A DNA stretch of 64,000 nt from Kribbella pratensis (GCF_004365355.1 NZ_SODP01000002.1:1111838-1175837), one strand, 5' to 3'; shown: positions 9,853 to 18,399, counted from the stretch's first letter. Notes: generated by a model not told the origin, from the letters alone. Made by a program: numbers and translations.

Positions 9853-9858
9853 GGCTGA

Positions 9859-9864
9859 ACTGTA
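9859..9864 (-). promoter_or_regulatory. Candidate -10 box for leaderless asparaginase mRNA
   Basis: On the minus strand TACAGT is followed by TCAGCC and then the GTG start codon. With the usual 6-7 nt between -10 and +1, transcription would begin at the G of GTG. No clear -35 is visible. Confidence 0.45.
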
Positions 9865-9898
9865 CAGGTGCAAAACGGCGTGTTGCGAATGATTCCCC

Positions 9899-10891
9899 TC
9901 ACAGCCGCGAGCGCACGTGCAGCCCGACCTCGGGGTCGACGAGAACCTCCTGGCTCGCCTTCACCGTCGGCTGGTCCTCCGCCACCACGTCGAGCACGAC
10001 CTCCGGGTCGACGTTGCGTTTCACGACAGCCAGTGCAATCGGACCCAGCTCGTGATGCCGAGCCGCCGACCCGATGACCCCGACCTGCTTCTCCCCTGCG
10101 AGTACGGCGTCGCCGTGCTGCGGCAGGCGGTCGACCGAGCCGTCCAGGTGCAGCCGCACCAACCGCCGCGGCGGCCGACCGAGGTTGTGCACCCGCGCGA
10201 CCGTCTCCTGCCCGCGGTAGCACCCCTTGTTCAGATGTACGCCGACCCCGAGCCAGCCGAGCTCGTTCGGAATCGCCCGCTCGTCGGTGTCCAGCCCCAA
10301 CCGCGGCGCCCCCGCCTCGATCCGTAGCGCCTCGTACGCCCAGACACCCGCGGCCGCACCCTCCAGGTTGGCCAGCTCGGCGCGCGGCAGGAACACCTCA
10401 TGCCCACCCAACGAGTCCTCACCCGAGCGGGTCAGATACTCACCCTCAGCAGGCCCGGGCCGCCAGATGATCGCGTACTCGTCACTCACGTCCGCGATCT
10501 CCACGCGAGACATGAACACCATCTTCTGCAGCCACTCCACCAGCGCCTCAGCGGCACCAGGCTCCGTGTGCAACCAGAATGTCTGGCCGTCGTCCACGCC
10601 GTACATCACGTGCTCAACGTGCCCGGTCGGCGAGAGCAGCAGCGCAGTGGTGGACGTACCAGGCTTGAGACCTTCGAAGAACTGGGTGGTCAGCGCATGC
10701 AGCCACGTCAGCCGGTCCGGACCGGTGATCGTGACCACGTCGCGGTGCGACAGGTCGACGAACGCCTCACCGGCGATCAGGGCCCGCTGTTCGCGGAGAT
10801 CCGAGCCGTAGTGCGCGGCGACACCGGCGTCGAGTCCGTCGGCCTCGACCGCGCCGGGTCGGTCCAGCAGGGGGCTGCGCTTGCGTGACAT
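9899..10891 (-). CDS. ygfZ: YgfZ/GcvT-domain folate-binding protein
   Basis: A 331-residue cytoplasmic protein of the YgfZ (IBA57) family, which uses folate in assembly or repair of iron-sulfur clusters. The family signature KGCYRGQE is at residues 222-229 with the conserved C224, and an N-terminal GcvT-like fold is seen in FVDLSHRDVVTITGPDRLTWLHALTTQ. ATG at 10891 is chosen as the first start consistent with the family. It is divergent from the LLM oxidoreductase, with 109 bp between starts, and the asparaginase gene follows on the same strand. Confidence 0.88.
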   Translation of the reverse strand: MSRKRSPLLDRPGAVEADGLDAGVAAHYGSDLREQRALIAGEAFVDLSHRDVVTITGPDRLTWLHALTTQFFEGLKPGTSTTALLLSPTGHVEHVMYGVDDGQTFWLHTEPGAAEALVEWLQKMVFMSRVEIADVSDEYAIIWRPGPAEGEYLTRSGEDSLGGHEVFLPRAELANLEGAAAGVWAYEALRIEAGAPRLGLDTDERAIPNELGWLGVGVHLNKGCYRGQETVARVHNLGRPPRRLVRLHLDGSVDRLPQHGDAVLAGEKQVGVIGSAARHHELGPIALAVVKRNVDPEVVLDVVAEDQPTVKASQEVLVDPEVGLHVRSRL

Positions 10892-11000
10892 GTCACCAGA
10901 GTACGTCGCGCGGCGTACGGCGAACGCCTCCCGTCGTGGGATGTGGACAGACCGTTGGTGCAGCGAGGCTGGAGTCATCAAACGACGGAGGGACAGGGTG

Positions 11001-11822
11001 ATGAGCGACAGGCGATTCCGGTTCGGCGTAGCGGGGAGCCCGACGACCGGCGAGGAGTGGGTGAAGACGGTCCGGCAGGCGGCGGATCTCGGCTACTCGA
11101 CCGTGCTGATGCCGGACGGCCTGCAGCTCCCCGCGCCGTTCGCTTCGCTGGCGATGGCGGCCGCGGTCGCGGACATCCGCGTCGGCACGTTCGTCGCGGC
11201 GGCACCGCTGCGTACGCCGCGGCAGGCTGCCTGGGAGGCGCATACGTTGACCGTGCTCACCGACGGGCGGTTCGAGTTCGGCATCGGGACCGGTCGGCCG
11301 GTCGCGGAGCAGCAGACGGCGGAGATCGGTCTGCCCTGGGGAACGGCGCGGGAGCGACGGGAGCAGGTCATCGCGACCCTCGACCTGCTGCGTGAGCTCG
11401 ACGGCGAGCGGCGTACGCCGATCATGCTGGCTGCCGGCGGACCGAAGGCGCTCGCCCTGGCGGCCGCGCGGGCAGACATCGTCTCGATTGCCAAAGACGC
11501 TACGACACCTCGCTCGGAGGTTGCGGCCGTCGCGCGTGAGCTGCGTGAGTTGGCCGGCTCCCGTGCCGACGACATCGAGCTCGCGATGAACCTGCTCGCC
11601 GCCGGCACCCGCCCGCTGCCGCCCTGGACGAAGCGCGCCTCCGGAGTGGACCCCGACGAGCTCGAGGCGATGGACTCGCTGATGCTGCTCCGCGGCACTC
11701 CGCAAGAGATGGCCGACGAGCTCCTGCGCCGCCGCGACCAGATCGGCGCGAGCTACATCAGCGTCAACTCGGGCTACCTCGAGGACTTCGCTCCCGTCAT
11801 CGAGCTGCTCGACGGGAAGTAG
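11001..11822 (+). CDS. LLM class F420-dependent oxidoreductase
   Basis: A 273-residue luciferase-like TIM-barrel protein. RFGVAGSPTTGEEWVKTVRQ opens the barrel, and LTDGRFEFGIGTGRP plus PIMLAAGGPKALALAA are blocks of the F420-binding LLM families common in actinobacteria. It probably oxidises or reduces an unknown small molecule using coenzyme F420. GGAGGG at 10987-10992 fits the ATG at 11001; GTG at 10998 is the alternative. Substrate unknown. Confidence 0.82.
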   Translation: MSDRRFRFGVAGSPTTGEEWVKTVRQAADLGYSTVLMPDGLQLPAPFASLAMAAAVADIRVGTFVAAAPLRTPRQAAWEAHTLTVLTDGRFEFGIGTGRPVAEQQTAEIGLPWGTARERREQVIATLDLLRELDGERRTPIMLAAGGPKALALAAARADIVSIAKDATTPRSEVAAVARELRELAGSRADDIELAMNLLAAGTRPLPPWTKRASGVDPDELEAMDSLMLLRGTPQEMADELLRRRDQIGASYISVNSGYLEDFAPVIELLDGK

Positions 11823-11854
11823 ACCACCCGCGCGTTCGTGGCGCGCCGCGGCGT

Positions 11855-11942
11855 GGATCCCCAGGCCATCACGGCCCGCACCTGACGCGGTCGCGCCGCA
11901 GGAGACGCCGCCCGCGCGGCAATTGTGATGGCCTGGGGATCC
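11855..11942. repeat. Long inverted repeat (18-bp perfect arms)
   Basis: GGATCCCCAGGCCATCAC at 11855-11872 is matched by its exact reverse complement at 11925-11942, around a 52-bp GC-rich centre. The arms begin and end in GGATCC. It lies in a 197-bp gap between convergent genes and is separate from the ordinary terminator that follows, so it could be a dispersed palindromic element, a structured RNA or a remnant mobile unit. Confidence 0.6.
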
Positions 11943-11951
11943 GCAGGCACA

Positions 11952-11987
11952 GCGCTGCCCGCCGGTCTGTGGCCCGGCGGGCAGCGC
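11952..11987 (-). terminator. Terminator hairpin after the dicarboxylate carrier
   Basis: GCGCTGCCCGCCGG pairs perfectly with CCGGCGGGCAGCGC (14 bp, 8-nt loop), 32 bp downstream of the dctA-like stop on the minus strand. There is no U-tract. Confidence 0.7.
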
Positions 11988-12019
11988 GTGGAGGGGTGGA
12001 AGTTGGTCTAGTGGTCGGT

Positions 12020-13441
12020 CTAGCGGGTCTCGGCGGGGCCGGCTCCGACGCTCGCCTGGCCGGCGGCGACACCGGCCGGGGTCTCGCCGGCTGGGGTGTC
12101 GCCGGCTGGGATGTCGCCGGCGTGGGTGTCGCCGGCGGCGAAGGCGACCTCGTCGAACGGGTCGTTGCCCGCGAACACCTGTTGCGCCTGCTCCTTGTCG
12201 AACTCGCCGACCCAGTGCCCGACCAGCAGCGTCGCGACCGCGTTGCCGGCGAAGTTCGTCAGCGCACGGGCCTCGGACATGAACCGGTCGATGCCGACGA
12301 TCAGACCGACACCGTCGAGCAGCTCCGGCCGGTGCGACTGCAGACCGCCCGCGAGGGTGGCGAGGCCGGCACCGGTGACACCGGCGGCGCCCTTCGAGGC
12401 GACGATCATGAACAGCAGCAGCGAGATCTGCTGACCGATCGAGAACGGCTGGTCCATCGCCTCGGCGATGAACAGCGACGCCATCGTCAGATAGATCGCG
12501 GTGCCGTCCAGGTTGAAGGAATAGCCGGTCGGGACGGTGATACCGACCACCGACTTGTCGACGCCGAGGTGTTCCATCTTTCCGATCAGTCGGGGCAGGG
12601 CGGTCTCCGACGACGAGCTGGACACGATCAGCAGGAACTCACGACCGAGGTAGCGCAACAGCGAGAAGATCGACAGTCCGGTGACCAGTCGCAGAATGGT
12701 GCCTAGGACAACGATCACGAACAGCAGGCAGGTGATGTAGAAGGCCAGCATGATCTTGCCCAGGCTGACCAGCGCATCCCAGCCGGTCGCACCGACGACC
12801 GCCGCGATCGCACCGAACGCACCGATCGGCGCCGTCCACATGATCATCGACAGGACCTTGAAGACCAGCCGCTGGATGTGACCGATGCCGGTCAGGATCG
12901 GCTGACCCTTCGAGCCCATCCCCTGCAGCGCGAACCCGATCAGCAGCGCGACCAGTACGGTCTGCAGCACCTGGCCCTCGGTCAGCGAGGACAGCAGCGT
13001 CTTCGGGATGATGCCGAGGATGAAGTCCGTCGTACTCGTGTGCGCGCCGGCTGCCTGGGCCTGGCCGGTCTTGCGCAGCTTGTCGGTCAGATCGAGCCCG
13101 GCGCCCGGCTGCACGAGGTTGCCGACCACGAGACCGATGACCAGGGCGACCGTCGACATCACCAGGAAGTAGACGAGCGCGAGGCCACCGACCTTGCCGA
13201 CGCTGGCGGCCTGCCGGACCGAGCCGATGCCGAGCACCAGCGTGCAGAAGATGATCGGGCTGATCAGCATCTTGATCAGGTTCACGAACCCGGTGCCGAG
13301 CGGTTTCAGCTCGACCGCGAAGTCCGGGAACAGGAACCCGACACCGATACCGAGCAGGACGGCGACGATGACGGCGATGTAGAGGAAATGGGTCCGGTCG
13401 TTACGTACCGGAGTGGGGCGGGGTTCGGTCGGGCTCGACAT
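12020..13441 (-). CDS. dctA: DctA-type C4-dicarboxylate/H+ or Na+ symporter (DAACS family)
   Basis: A 473-residue SLC1-fold transporter with about eight membrane helices and two re-entrant hairpins. The serine-rich hairpin SSSSETALPRLIGKME (about residue 270) and the NLDGTAIYL / SKGAAGVTGAG motifs are hallmarks of dicarboxylate carriers. It likely imports succinate, fumarate or malate. After the last helix there is an unusual hydrophilic tail of pentapeptides (AGDTH AGDIP AGDTP AGETP AG). The gene is divergent from a DcuS/DcuR-like two-component system, the usual sensor of C4-dicarboxylates or citrate, which probably controls it. Confidence 0.88.
   Translation of the reverse strand: MSSPTEPRPTPVRNDRTHFLYIAVIVAVLLGIGVGFLFPDFAVELKPLGTGFVNLIKMLISPIIFCTLVLGIGSVRQAASVGKVGGLALVYFLVMSTVALVIGLVVGNLVQPGAGLDLTDKLRKTGQAQAAGAHTSTTDFILGIIPKTLLSSLTEGQVLQTVLVALLIGFALQGMGSKGQPILTGIGHIQRLVFKVLSMIMWTAPIGAFGAIAAVVGATGWDALVSLGKIMLAFYITCLLFVIVVLGTILRLVTGLSIFSLLRYLGREFLLIVSSSSSETALPRLIGKMEHLGVDKSVVGITVPTGYSFNLDGTAIYLTMASLFIAEAMDQPFSIGQQISLLLFMIVASKGAAGVTGAGLATLAGGLQSHRPELLDGVGLIVGIDRFMSEARALTNFAGNAVATLLVGHWVGEFDKEQAQQVFAGNDPFDEVAFAAGDTHAGDIPAGDTPAGETPAGVAAGQASVGAGPAETR
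12081..12140 (-). repeat. 15-bp tandem repeat encoding the DctA pentapeptide tail
   Basis: Four tandem 15-bp units of the form GTGTCGCCGGCTGGG (plus strand) lie in frame inside the 3' end of the transporter gene, with a fifth decayed unit at 12066-12080. They encode the AGDTP-like pentapeptides. Confidence 0.8.
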
Positions 13442-13572
13442 GGTGGGACTCCCTGTATCGGCCTGGCGGAGGGGTATTTTGCGGCCTGGTGAGTAACTGT
13501 GACGTGACGCACAGGAGAAGTGCTCATTTCGTTCATATCGTTCGCAGTGTGGATCAGGGGCAGACTGTCCGC

Positions 13573-14829
13573 ATGCGACACCGTCCGTGGGAGCTGCGCC
13601 GCCAGGTTCTCTGGCTGCAGACCGTCACGGTCACCGTCCTGATCGCGATGGTCTGGATCGTGATGGTCAGCCGGTCCCGCGCCCAGGCCCTCCGGGACGC
13701 GGCGGCCACCGGCCTGGCCGCGCCGAGCTGGTGGGAGCTGGCCCGGCTCGACCTGCGCTCGATGCTCGGGATCGCCAGCTTGATGCTCGGGGTGGCGATC
13801 GCCGGCAACGCGCTCGTCACCTGGCGGGTACGTCGCGCGACACGCGGCATGGGCACGCAGTCCCTGGCGCGGATGCTCGACTTCTACGAAGGCGTGCTGC
13901 ACGCGGCGCGCGAGGGCTTGATCCTGCTGGACCTCCACGGGCGGGTCCAGCTCGCGAACGACGAGGCGCTGCAGCTGCTCGGGTTACGCTCCGTTGCTCC
14001 AGGCACGCCATTGGAGGACCTGCATCTCGGCGCCCCACTGGCCGACCTGCTCGCGACCGGGCGCACGGCGTACGACGAGCTCCATCTCGGTGCCCAAGGC
14101 GTTGTCGTCGTGAACCAGCAGCCGTCGGGCCGCGGGCGGATCGTCACGCTGCGGGATCACACCGAGTTGCAGCGGCTGCTCGGCGAGCTGGACGCCGTAC
14201 GGAGTCTGGCGGAATCGTTGCAGGCGCAGAACCATGAGGCGTCGAACCGGCTGCACACGGTGGTCAGCCTGATCGAGATCGGGAAGCCGGAGCGGGCGCG
14301 CGAGTTCGCGGTGTCGGAGCTGCAGTTCGCGCAGGCGATGACGGATCGCGTCGTCGGCACGGTCGGGGATCCGGTGCTGGCGTCGTTGCTGTTGGCGAAG
14401 TTGGCGCAGGCTCAGGAACGCGGTGTGGTGCTTTCGCTCGACCTCGGGCAGGAGCAGCTGAACACGCGGCTGCCTGCGCAGGACGTGGTGACAGTGGTCG
14501 GAAACCTGCTGGACAACGCGATCGAGGCCGCGCGCGGTGGGCCGGCTCCGCGGAAGGTGGAGTTCCGCGCGGCCGCTCTGCCGGGTGCGATCGATCTGAT
14601 CGTGACGAATACCGGCGCCGAGCTGGGATCGGTGGAGTTGGCGCACATGTTCGAGCGCGGGTGGTCGACCAAGGCCGAGCCCGGGCACGGGTTGGGGCTC
14701 GTGCTGGTGCGGAGCACGGTCGAGCGGTGGCAGGGTTCTCTGATGGTCGATCCGGATTCCGAGCTGGACGAAGTACCGGCGCTGACGGTGCGAGTGCGGT
14801 TGCCGCGGGCGGTGGGCGCGAGTGCCTGA
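13573..14829 (+). CDS. Sensor histidine kinase, DcuS/CitA-like
   Basis: A 418-residue membrane kinase. TM1 is at about 12-32 and TM2 at about 64-85, leaving only about 30 extracytoplasmic residues; this is much shorter than the PDC sensor domain of DcuS/CitA. A PAS-like domain (about 100-200) follows, then the CitA-type phosphoacceptor H221 in QNHEASNRLHTV and the ATPase domain with NLLDNAIEAA and GHGLGL. The short sensor suggests that the transporter itself or a cytoplasmic ligand is sensed. ATG at 13573 is an estimate; an upstream GTG at 13489 is in frame. It overlaps the response regulator by 8 bp. Confidence 0.85.
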   Translation: MRHRPWELRRQVLWLQTVTVTVLIAMVWIVMVSRSRAQALRDAAATGLAAPSWWELARLDLRSMLGIASLMLGVAIAGNALVTWRVRRATRGMGTQSLARMLDFYEGVLHAAREGLILLDLHGRVQLANDEALQLLGLRSVAPGTPLEDLHLGAPLADLLATGRTAYDELHLGAQGVVVVNQQPSGRGRIVTLRDHTELQRLLGELDAVRSLAESLQAQNHEASNRLHTVVSLIEIGKPERAREFAVSELQFAQAMTDRVVGTVGDPVLASLLLAKLAQAQERGVVLSLDLGQEQLNTRLPAQDVVTVVGNLLDNAIEAARGGPAPRKVEFRAAALPGAIDLIVTNTGAELGSVELAHMFERGWSTKAEPGHGLGLVLVRSTVERWQGSLMVDPDSELDEVPALTVRVRLPRAVGASA

Positions 14830-15502
14830 CCCACTCCGCGTCCTCGTCGTCGAGGACGATCCCGTCGCCGCGGAAGCCCATCGCACGTACGTCGATCGGC
14901 TGCCGGGCTTCGCCTGCGTGGGAGTCGCCGGTACGGCGGGACGCGCGCTGCAGGTGCTCGCGCGCGGCGACGTCGACCTGGTCCTGCTCGACATGCACCT
15001 ACCCGACGGCCACGGTCTCGACGTGGTCCGCCGAATGCGAGCCCTAGGCAACCAAACGGATGTCGTCGCGGTCACCTCCGCGCGCGAGGTCGCCGCCGTC
15101 CAGGCCGCCGCGCGGATCGGCGTCGTGCAGTACGTGCTGAAGCCGTTCGCCTTCGAGACGTTGCGGGACCGGTTGTCGGCGTACGCACGCCAACGCCGGG
15201 CCGCTGAGGCGGGACAGGTGGTCGCAGATCAGGACGAGGTGGACCGTTTGTTGCATCCAGCAACGGTCTCGTCAGTGCCGAAGGGGTTGGCCGGCTCGGT
15301 CCTGGACCGCGTCGTCCAGCTACTCGCCGACCGTGAAGGCTGGACCGCCGAGGAGATCGCCGCGTCGTTGGGCACATCGCGCATAACCGCCCGCCGGTAC
15401 CTGGAACACCTCGCCGACCAGGGCCAAGCTCTGCGCACCCAACGCTACGACGGCCGCAGCGGGCGCCCGAAGGTCGAGTACTCCTGGGTCGCCGAGAGCT
15501 AG
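14822..15502 (+). CDS. Response regulator, CitB/DcuR-like
   Basis: A 226-residue regulator. The receiver domain (1-120) has acidic residues D12/D13, phosphoacceptor D57 in LLDMHLPDG, T84 and K106 (LKPF). The C-terminal part (about 150-215) is a helix-turn-helix, WTAEEIAASLGTSRITARRYLEHL, as in DcuR/CitB. The GTG start lies inside the kinase gene, so translation is coupled. The likely target is the divergent dicarboxylate carrier. Confidence 0.88.
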   Translation: MPDPLRVLVVEDDPVAAEAHRTYVDRLPGFACVGVAGTAGRALQVLARGDVDLVLLDMHLPDGHGLDVVRRMRALGNQTDVVAVTSAREVAAVQAAARIGVVQYVLKPFAFETLRDRLSAYARQRRAAEAGQVVADQDEVDRLLHPATVSSVPKGLAGSVLDRVVQLLADREGWTAEEIAASLGTSRITARRYLEHLADQGQALRTQRYDGRSGRPKVEYSWVAES

Positions 15503-15549
15503 TCGGGATCTGTCGAGAAGCGCTGCATGGGAGTCGGACAACAACAGGT

Positions 15550-16164
15550 ATGAATCAGCCGCAGACCGCGTCGCTCGGTCGCGAACGCATACCAGAGATC
15601 CATGGCCCGCCCTCGATACCAGGTCGGATACCGTTGGACGCTGACGCTTTCGCGTTGCTGTTCGACCTGCACGCCCCCGCGATCCACCGGTACATCGCTC
15701 GTCGGATCGGTACCGACGAGGCGGACGACCTCGTCGCTCAGACCTTTCTGATCGCCTTCGAGCGTCAGGATCGCTACCGAGGGGCACCGTCCGGTGTGCG
15801 GCCGTGGCTGTACGGCATCGCGACCAATCTGATCCGTCGCCGACGTCGTGACGAGATACGCCAGTACCGGGCGTACTCGCGCTCCGCCCCGGACGCAGCG
15901 CCGGCCGGCACAGACAGTCTGTCCGCCGAGGTCGTCGACCGGGTTGACGCAGAGGCGACCTCACGCGCCTTGGCCGGCGTACTGGCCGGCCTCCGGCAGA
16001 CCGACCGGGACGTCCTGCTGCTCTACGCGTGGGAAGACCTCAGCTATCCCGAGATCGCCGCTGCCCTGAACATCCCCGCCGGGACGGTTGCGTCCCGCCT
16101 GCACCGTGCCCGTCGAGTCCTGCGCGCGGCGCTCGGCTCAGACTTCCAGGAGAACCGCTCATGA
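15550..16164 (+). CDS. ECF-type RNA polymerase sigma factor
   Basis: A 204-residue sigma-70 family factor of the extracytoplasmic-function group. Region 2 is at about 35-100 (LFDLHAPAIHRYIARRIGTDEADDLVAQTFLIAFER, quoted here as its first segment LFDLHAPAIHRYIA), and region 4 is at about 140-195 with LSYPEIAAALNIPAGTVASR, the -35-binding helix-turn-helix. Its stop overlaps the next start in ATGA, and the partner is a CU044_5270-type membrane protein, a pairing common in actinobacteria in which the partner probably acts as regulator. Its target promoter is unknown. Confidence 0.87.
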   Translation: MNQPQTASLGRERIPEIHGPPSIPGRIPLDADAFALLFDLHAPAIHRYIARRIGTDEADDLVAQTFLIAFERQDRYRGAPSGVRPWLYGIATNLIRRRRRDEIRQYRAYSRSAPDAAPAGTDSLSAEVVDRVDAEATSRALAGVLAGLRQTDRDVLLLYAWEDLSYPEIAAALNIPAGTVASRLHRARRVLRAALGSDFQENRS

Positions 16165-17249
16165 CCGAGATCGATGCGCTCAAGCGCCTGAACGACGACG
16201 TACCGCCGGCCACTCCGCTGGCGCTCGCCCGCGCCCGTCAGCGGGTGCTGTCGGGGCAGTCGGCCGAGCGCCGCTCCACCGGACGACGTCGGATGGTGCT
16301 CGCCGGCGCCCTCGCCGGGACGCTGGCCGTCGGCTTCCTGGTCAACGACGTCGTCACCAGGACCGACGGGACTGTTGCGCCTGGCGCGTCGGCCGACGCC
16401 GGCACGTTCCTGGCGACCGCCGCCAACCAGTCGACGAGTGTCCAGGACGCACCGATCCCAGCCGGCCAGTACCGCCACGTCACCCAGCGGATCCAGCAAG
16501 GATGGAACTTCGGTCCTCGCAACGCCTACCACGGCACCCGCCTGTCAGTCAGCGAGTGGTGGGTTCCGTCCACCCAGAAGCCGCCGTTCACCGCGATCTC
16601 GGTGCTCGGCGCCGAGCGGGAGTTCTCCAGCAAGGCTGCTGAGCAGCTCTGGCGCAGGATCGACCCGCTGAACGTCAAGCCGCAGCAGATCAAGACCGCG
16701 GACGCCTGCGCCGTCATGACCGGGGGCAGCATTCTGCTGCAGCCGAAGGGCACGACGAGCAGCTGCAAGGCCGGCTGGCTGGCCCCGTCGGCCGACTTCA
16801 TCGCTCGGCTCCCCCGGGACCCGGCCGCCCTGCTCGCGGCGCTGCGCAAGAACGACCACACCTGGCCGGGGCTGGGTGACGCGCCGGCACAGGGCGACTA
16901 TCGGGCGTTCGAGCGCGCCGGAAGCATCCTGGTGTCCGGGTTCGCGACGTCGGAGCAGCGGGCCACGGTGTACAACGCACTGCGCGGCATCCACGGCATC
17001 CGGCTCCTTCCGGACGTGGTGAACCTGGACGGGAAGGCCGGTCGGGCGATCGGGCTGGTGGAGATGTGGGGTGTCCGCAAGGAGCTGATCATCGACTCGA
17101 AGACGGGCCAGTTCATCGGTCTCCGTGAGGTCGCTACCGTAACGGCACCGCTCAACGGTGACGGTGACCCGATTCCGTACAAGAGCGGCGACGTCATCAG
17201 CTGGACCTCGGTCGCGACGCAGATCACCCCGAGCCACCCCAAGGTCTGA
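16161..17249 (+). CDS. CU044_5270 family membrane-anchored protein (probable sigma-factor partner)
   Basis: A 362-residue protein with a cytoplasmic N terminus (MTEIDALKRLNDDVPPATP, about 1-45), one membrane helix (about 48-66, MVLAGALAGTLAVGFLV) and a large extracytoplasmic domain. The DDVPPATPLALARARQRVL block is typical of CU044_5270 proteins encoded after ECF sigma genes. By analogy the N terminus may hold the sigma factor and the outer domain may sense a signal; this is inference. The start is fixed by the ATGA overlap with the sigma gene. Confidence 0.75.
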   Translation: MTEIDALKRLNDDVPPATPLALARARQRVLSGQSAERRSTGRRRMVLAGALAGTLAVGFLVNDVVTRTDGTVAPGASADAGTFLATAANQSTSVQDAPIPAGQYRHVTQRIQQGWNFGPRNAYHGTRLSVSEWWVPSTQKPPFTAISVLGAEREFSSKAAEQLWRRIDPLNVKPQQIKTADACAVMTGGSILLQPKGTTSSCKAGWLAPSADFIARLPRDPAALLAALRKNDHTWPGLGDAPAQGDYRAFERAGSILVSGFATSEQRATVYNALRGIHGIRLLPDVVNLDGKAGRAIGLVEMWGVRKELIIDSKTGQFIGLREVATVTAPLNGDGDPIPYKSGDVISWTSVATQITPSHPKV

Positions 17250-17269
17250 CGACAGGACAGCGACAGAAA

Positions 17270-17295
17270 GCCCAGGTCAGTTCTCTGGCCTGGGC
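17270..17295. terminator. Small hairpin between convergent genes
   Basis: GCCCAGG pairs with CCTGGGC across a 12-nt loop, between the CU044_5270-type gene and the nitrobindin gene. It is a modest stem with no U-tract. Confidence 0.45.
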
Positions 17296-17329
17296 CCTCG
17301 CAGCAACACGCGATGGTTCTGGACGGTGT

Positions 17330-17824
17330 CTAGGAGCGGACGAGCGTGGCCCAGAGGTGGGGCTGGAGTGCCTGGCCCTCGGCGGCCATGTCGTACGCCC
17401 AGAGCAGTTCGCCGTTGACCAGGCCGTACAGGCGGTGGCCGGCGGTGACCTCTTTCGCGGTGACGGTGCGCGCCACGACGTCCGTCTGCAGCTCGATCTT
17501 TGCGCCGTCGACGTCGCCGTACCAGATCTCGGCGATACCGGTCGGGTGCGCCAGGATCACCTCGACCTTGTTGTCCGGCTGCGGCCGCCAGAACCCGGTC
17601 TCGACCGCGAGCGGGCGCTCCTTGGTGCCGTCCTCGCCGACGACGAACGTCTGGCTGACGTAGTGCAGGTACGGCTTGCCGTTGTGGCTGAAGTCGATCT
17701 GCTGCCCGAACTCGAACTTCTCGATCGTCGGGTAGTCGCCGTGTCCGCGCCCCTCCCACCGACCGAGCAGCCACGCGAGCGGCATCAGGTCCGGGTGCAG
17801 GTCCTGCGGAATCTCGAACGCCAT
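17330..17824 (-). CDS. Nitrobindin-like heme-binding beta-barrel protein (FABP-like, Rv0813c/Rv2717c type)
   Basis: A 164-residue protein matching the nitrobindin family. The GxWxGxG signature is LLGRWEGRGHGDYP (residues 19-31), and the candidate proximal heme ligand is H156 in LQPHLWATLVR at the C terminus. Family members bind ferric heme and can detoxify peroxynitrite or bind NO. In M. tuberculosis a homologue (Rv0813c) lies next to sseC2-cysA2-thiX; homologues of those genes lie 8-11 kb to the right here. Confidence 0.85.
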   Translation of the reverse strand: MAFEIPQDLHPDLMPLAWLLGRWEGRGHGDYPTIEKFEFGQQIDFSHNGKPYLHYVSQTFVVGEDGTKERPLAVETGFWRPQPDNKVEVILAHPTGIAEIWYGDVDGAKIELQTDVVARTVTAKEVTAGHRLYGLVNGELLWAYDMAAEGQALQPHLWATLVRS

Positions 17825-17832
17825 CGAATCAC

Positions 17833-17940
17833 TCAGCCCGCGTTGCGGCCGCGATACAGCCGGTAGACGACAAACGCCGAGAACCAGCCCATGAACACAC
17901 AGACCAGCACCAGCAACGAGGTGAAAACGACATGCAGCAC
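17833..17940 (-). CDS. Small single-span membrane protein
   Basis: From the GTG at 17940 a 35-residue peptide is encoded (VVFTSLLVLVCVFMGWFSAF plus a YRLYRGRNAG tail): one membrane helix and a positively charged cytoplasmic end. It ends 8 bp before the nitrobindin start on the same strand, which suggests a two-gene transcript. A longer frame reaches 18024 but adds only Gly-rich sequence. Function unknown. Confidence 0.5.
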   Translation of the reverse strand: MLHVVFTSLLVLVCVFMGWFSAFVVYRLYRGRNAG

Positions 17941-18036
17941 GGATCCCACTCTAGAGGATCCCTCTCCCGGCGCCCCGCCTCCCACGACGTGACCTCCCGC
18001 ACCCGCGTCCCCCGCGGCTTCCATTAGCGTGGCGGG

Positions 18037-18399
18037 ATGTCCCGCACGCTGGTGATCAAACTGACTGCAGGCGCGGAGGAACCCGAACGCGCCAACCAGG
18101 CCTTCACCGTCGCCGCCTCAGCCGTCGCGGCCGGCGCCACGGTCTCACTCTGGCTGACCGGCGAGGCCGTCTGGTTCGCCGTACCCGGCCGCGCCGAAGC
18201 CTTCGAACTCCCCCACGCCGCCCCACTCACGGACCTGCTCACCGCAGTACTAGAAGGCGGCCAACTCACCGTCTGCACCCAATGCGCCAAACGCCGCAAC
18301 CTCACCCAACCCGACCTCCGCCCCGGCACCCGCCTAGCCGGCGCCCCCACCTTCACCGAAGAAATCCTCACCGAATCCACCCAAGCCATCGTCTACTAA
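18037..18399 (+). CDS. DsrE family protein
   Basis: A 120-residue protein with the DsrE/TusD-like alpha/beta fold. KLTAGAEEPERANQAFTVAA opens the fold, GATVSLWLTGEAVW is the central strand-loop, and GGQLTVCTQCAKRR places cysteines where DsrE proteins relay sulfur. It may take part in sulfur transfer, but adjacency to sulfur genes is only loose. It is divergent from the nitrobindin pair. Confidence 0.72.
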   Translation: MSRTLVIKLTAGAEEPERANQAFTVAASAVAAGATVSLWLTGEAVWFAVPGRAEAFELPHAAPLTDLLTAVLEGGQLTVCTQCAKRRNLTQPDLRPGTRLAGAPTFTEEILTESTQAIVY

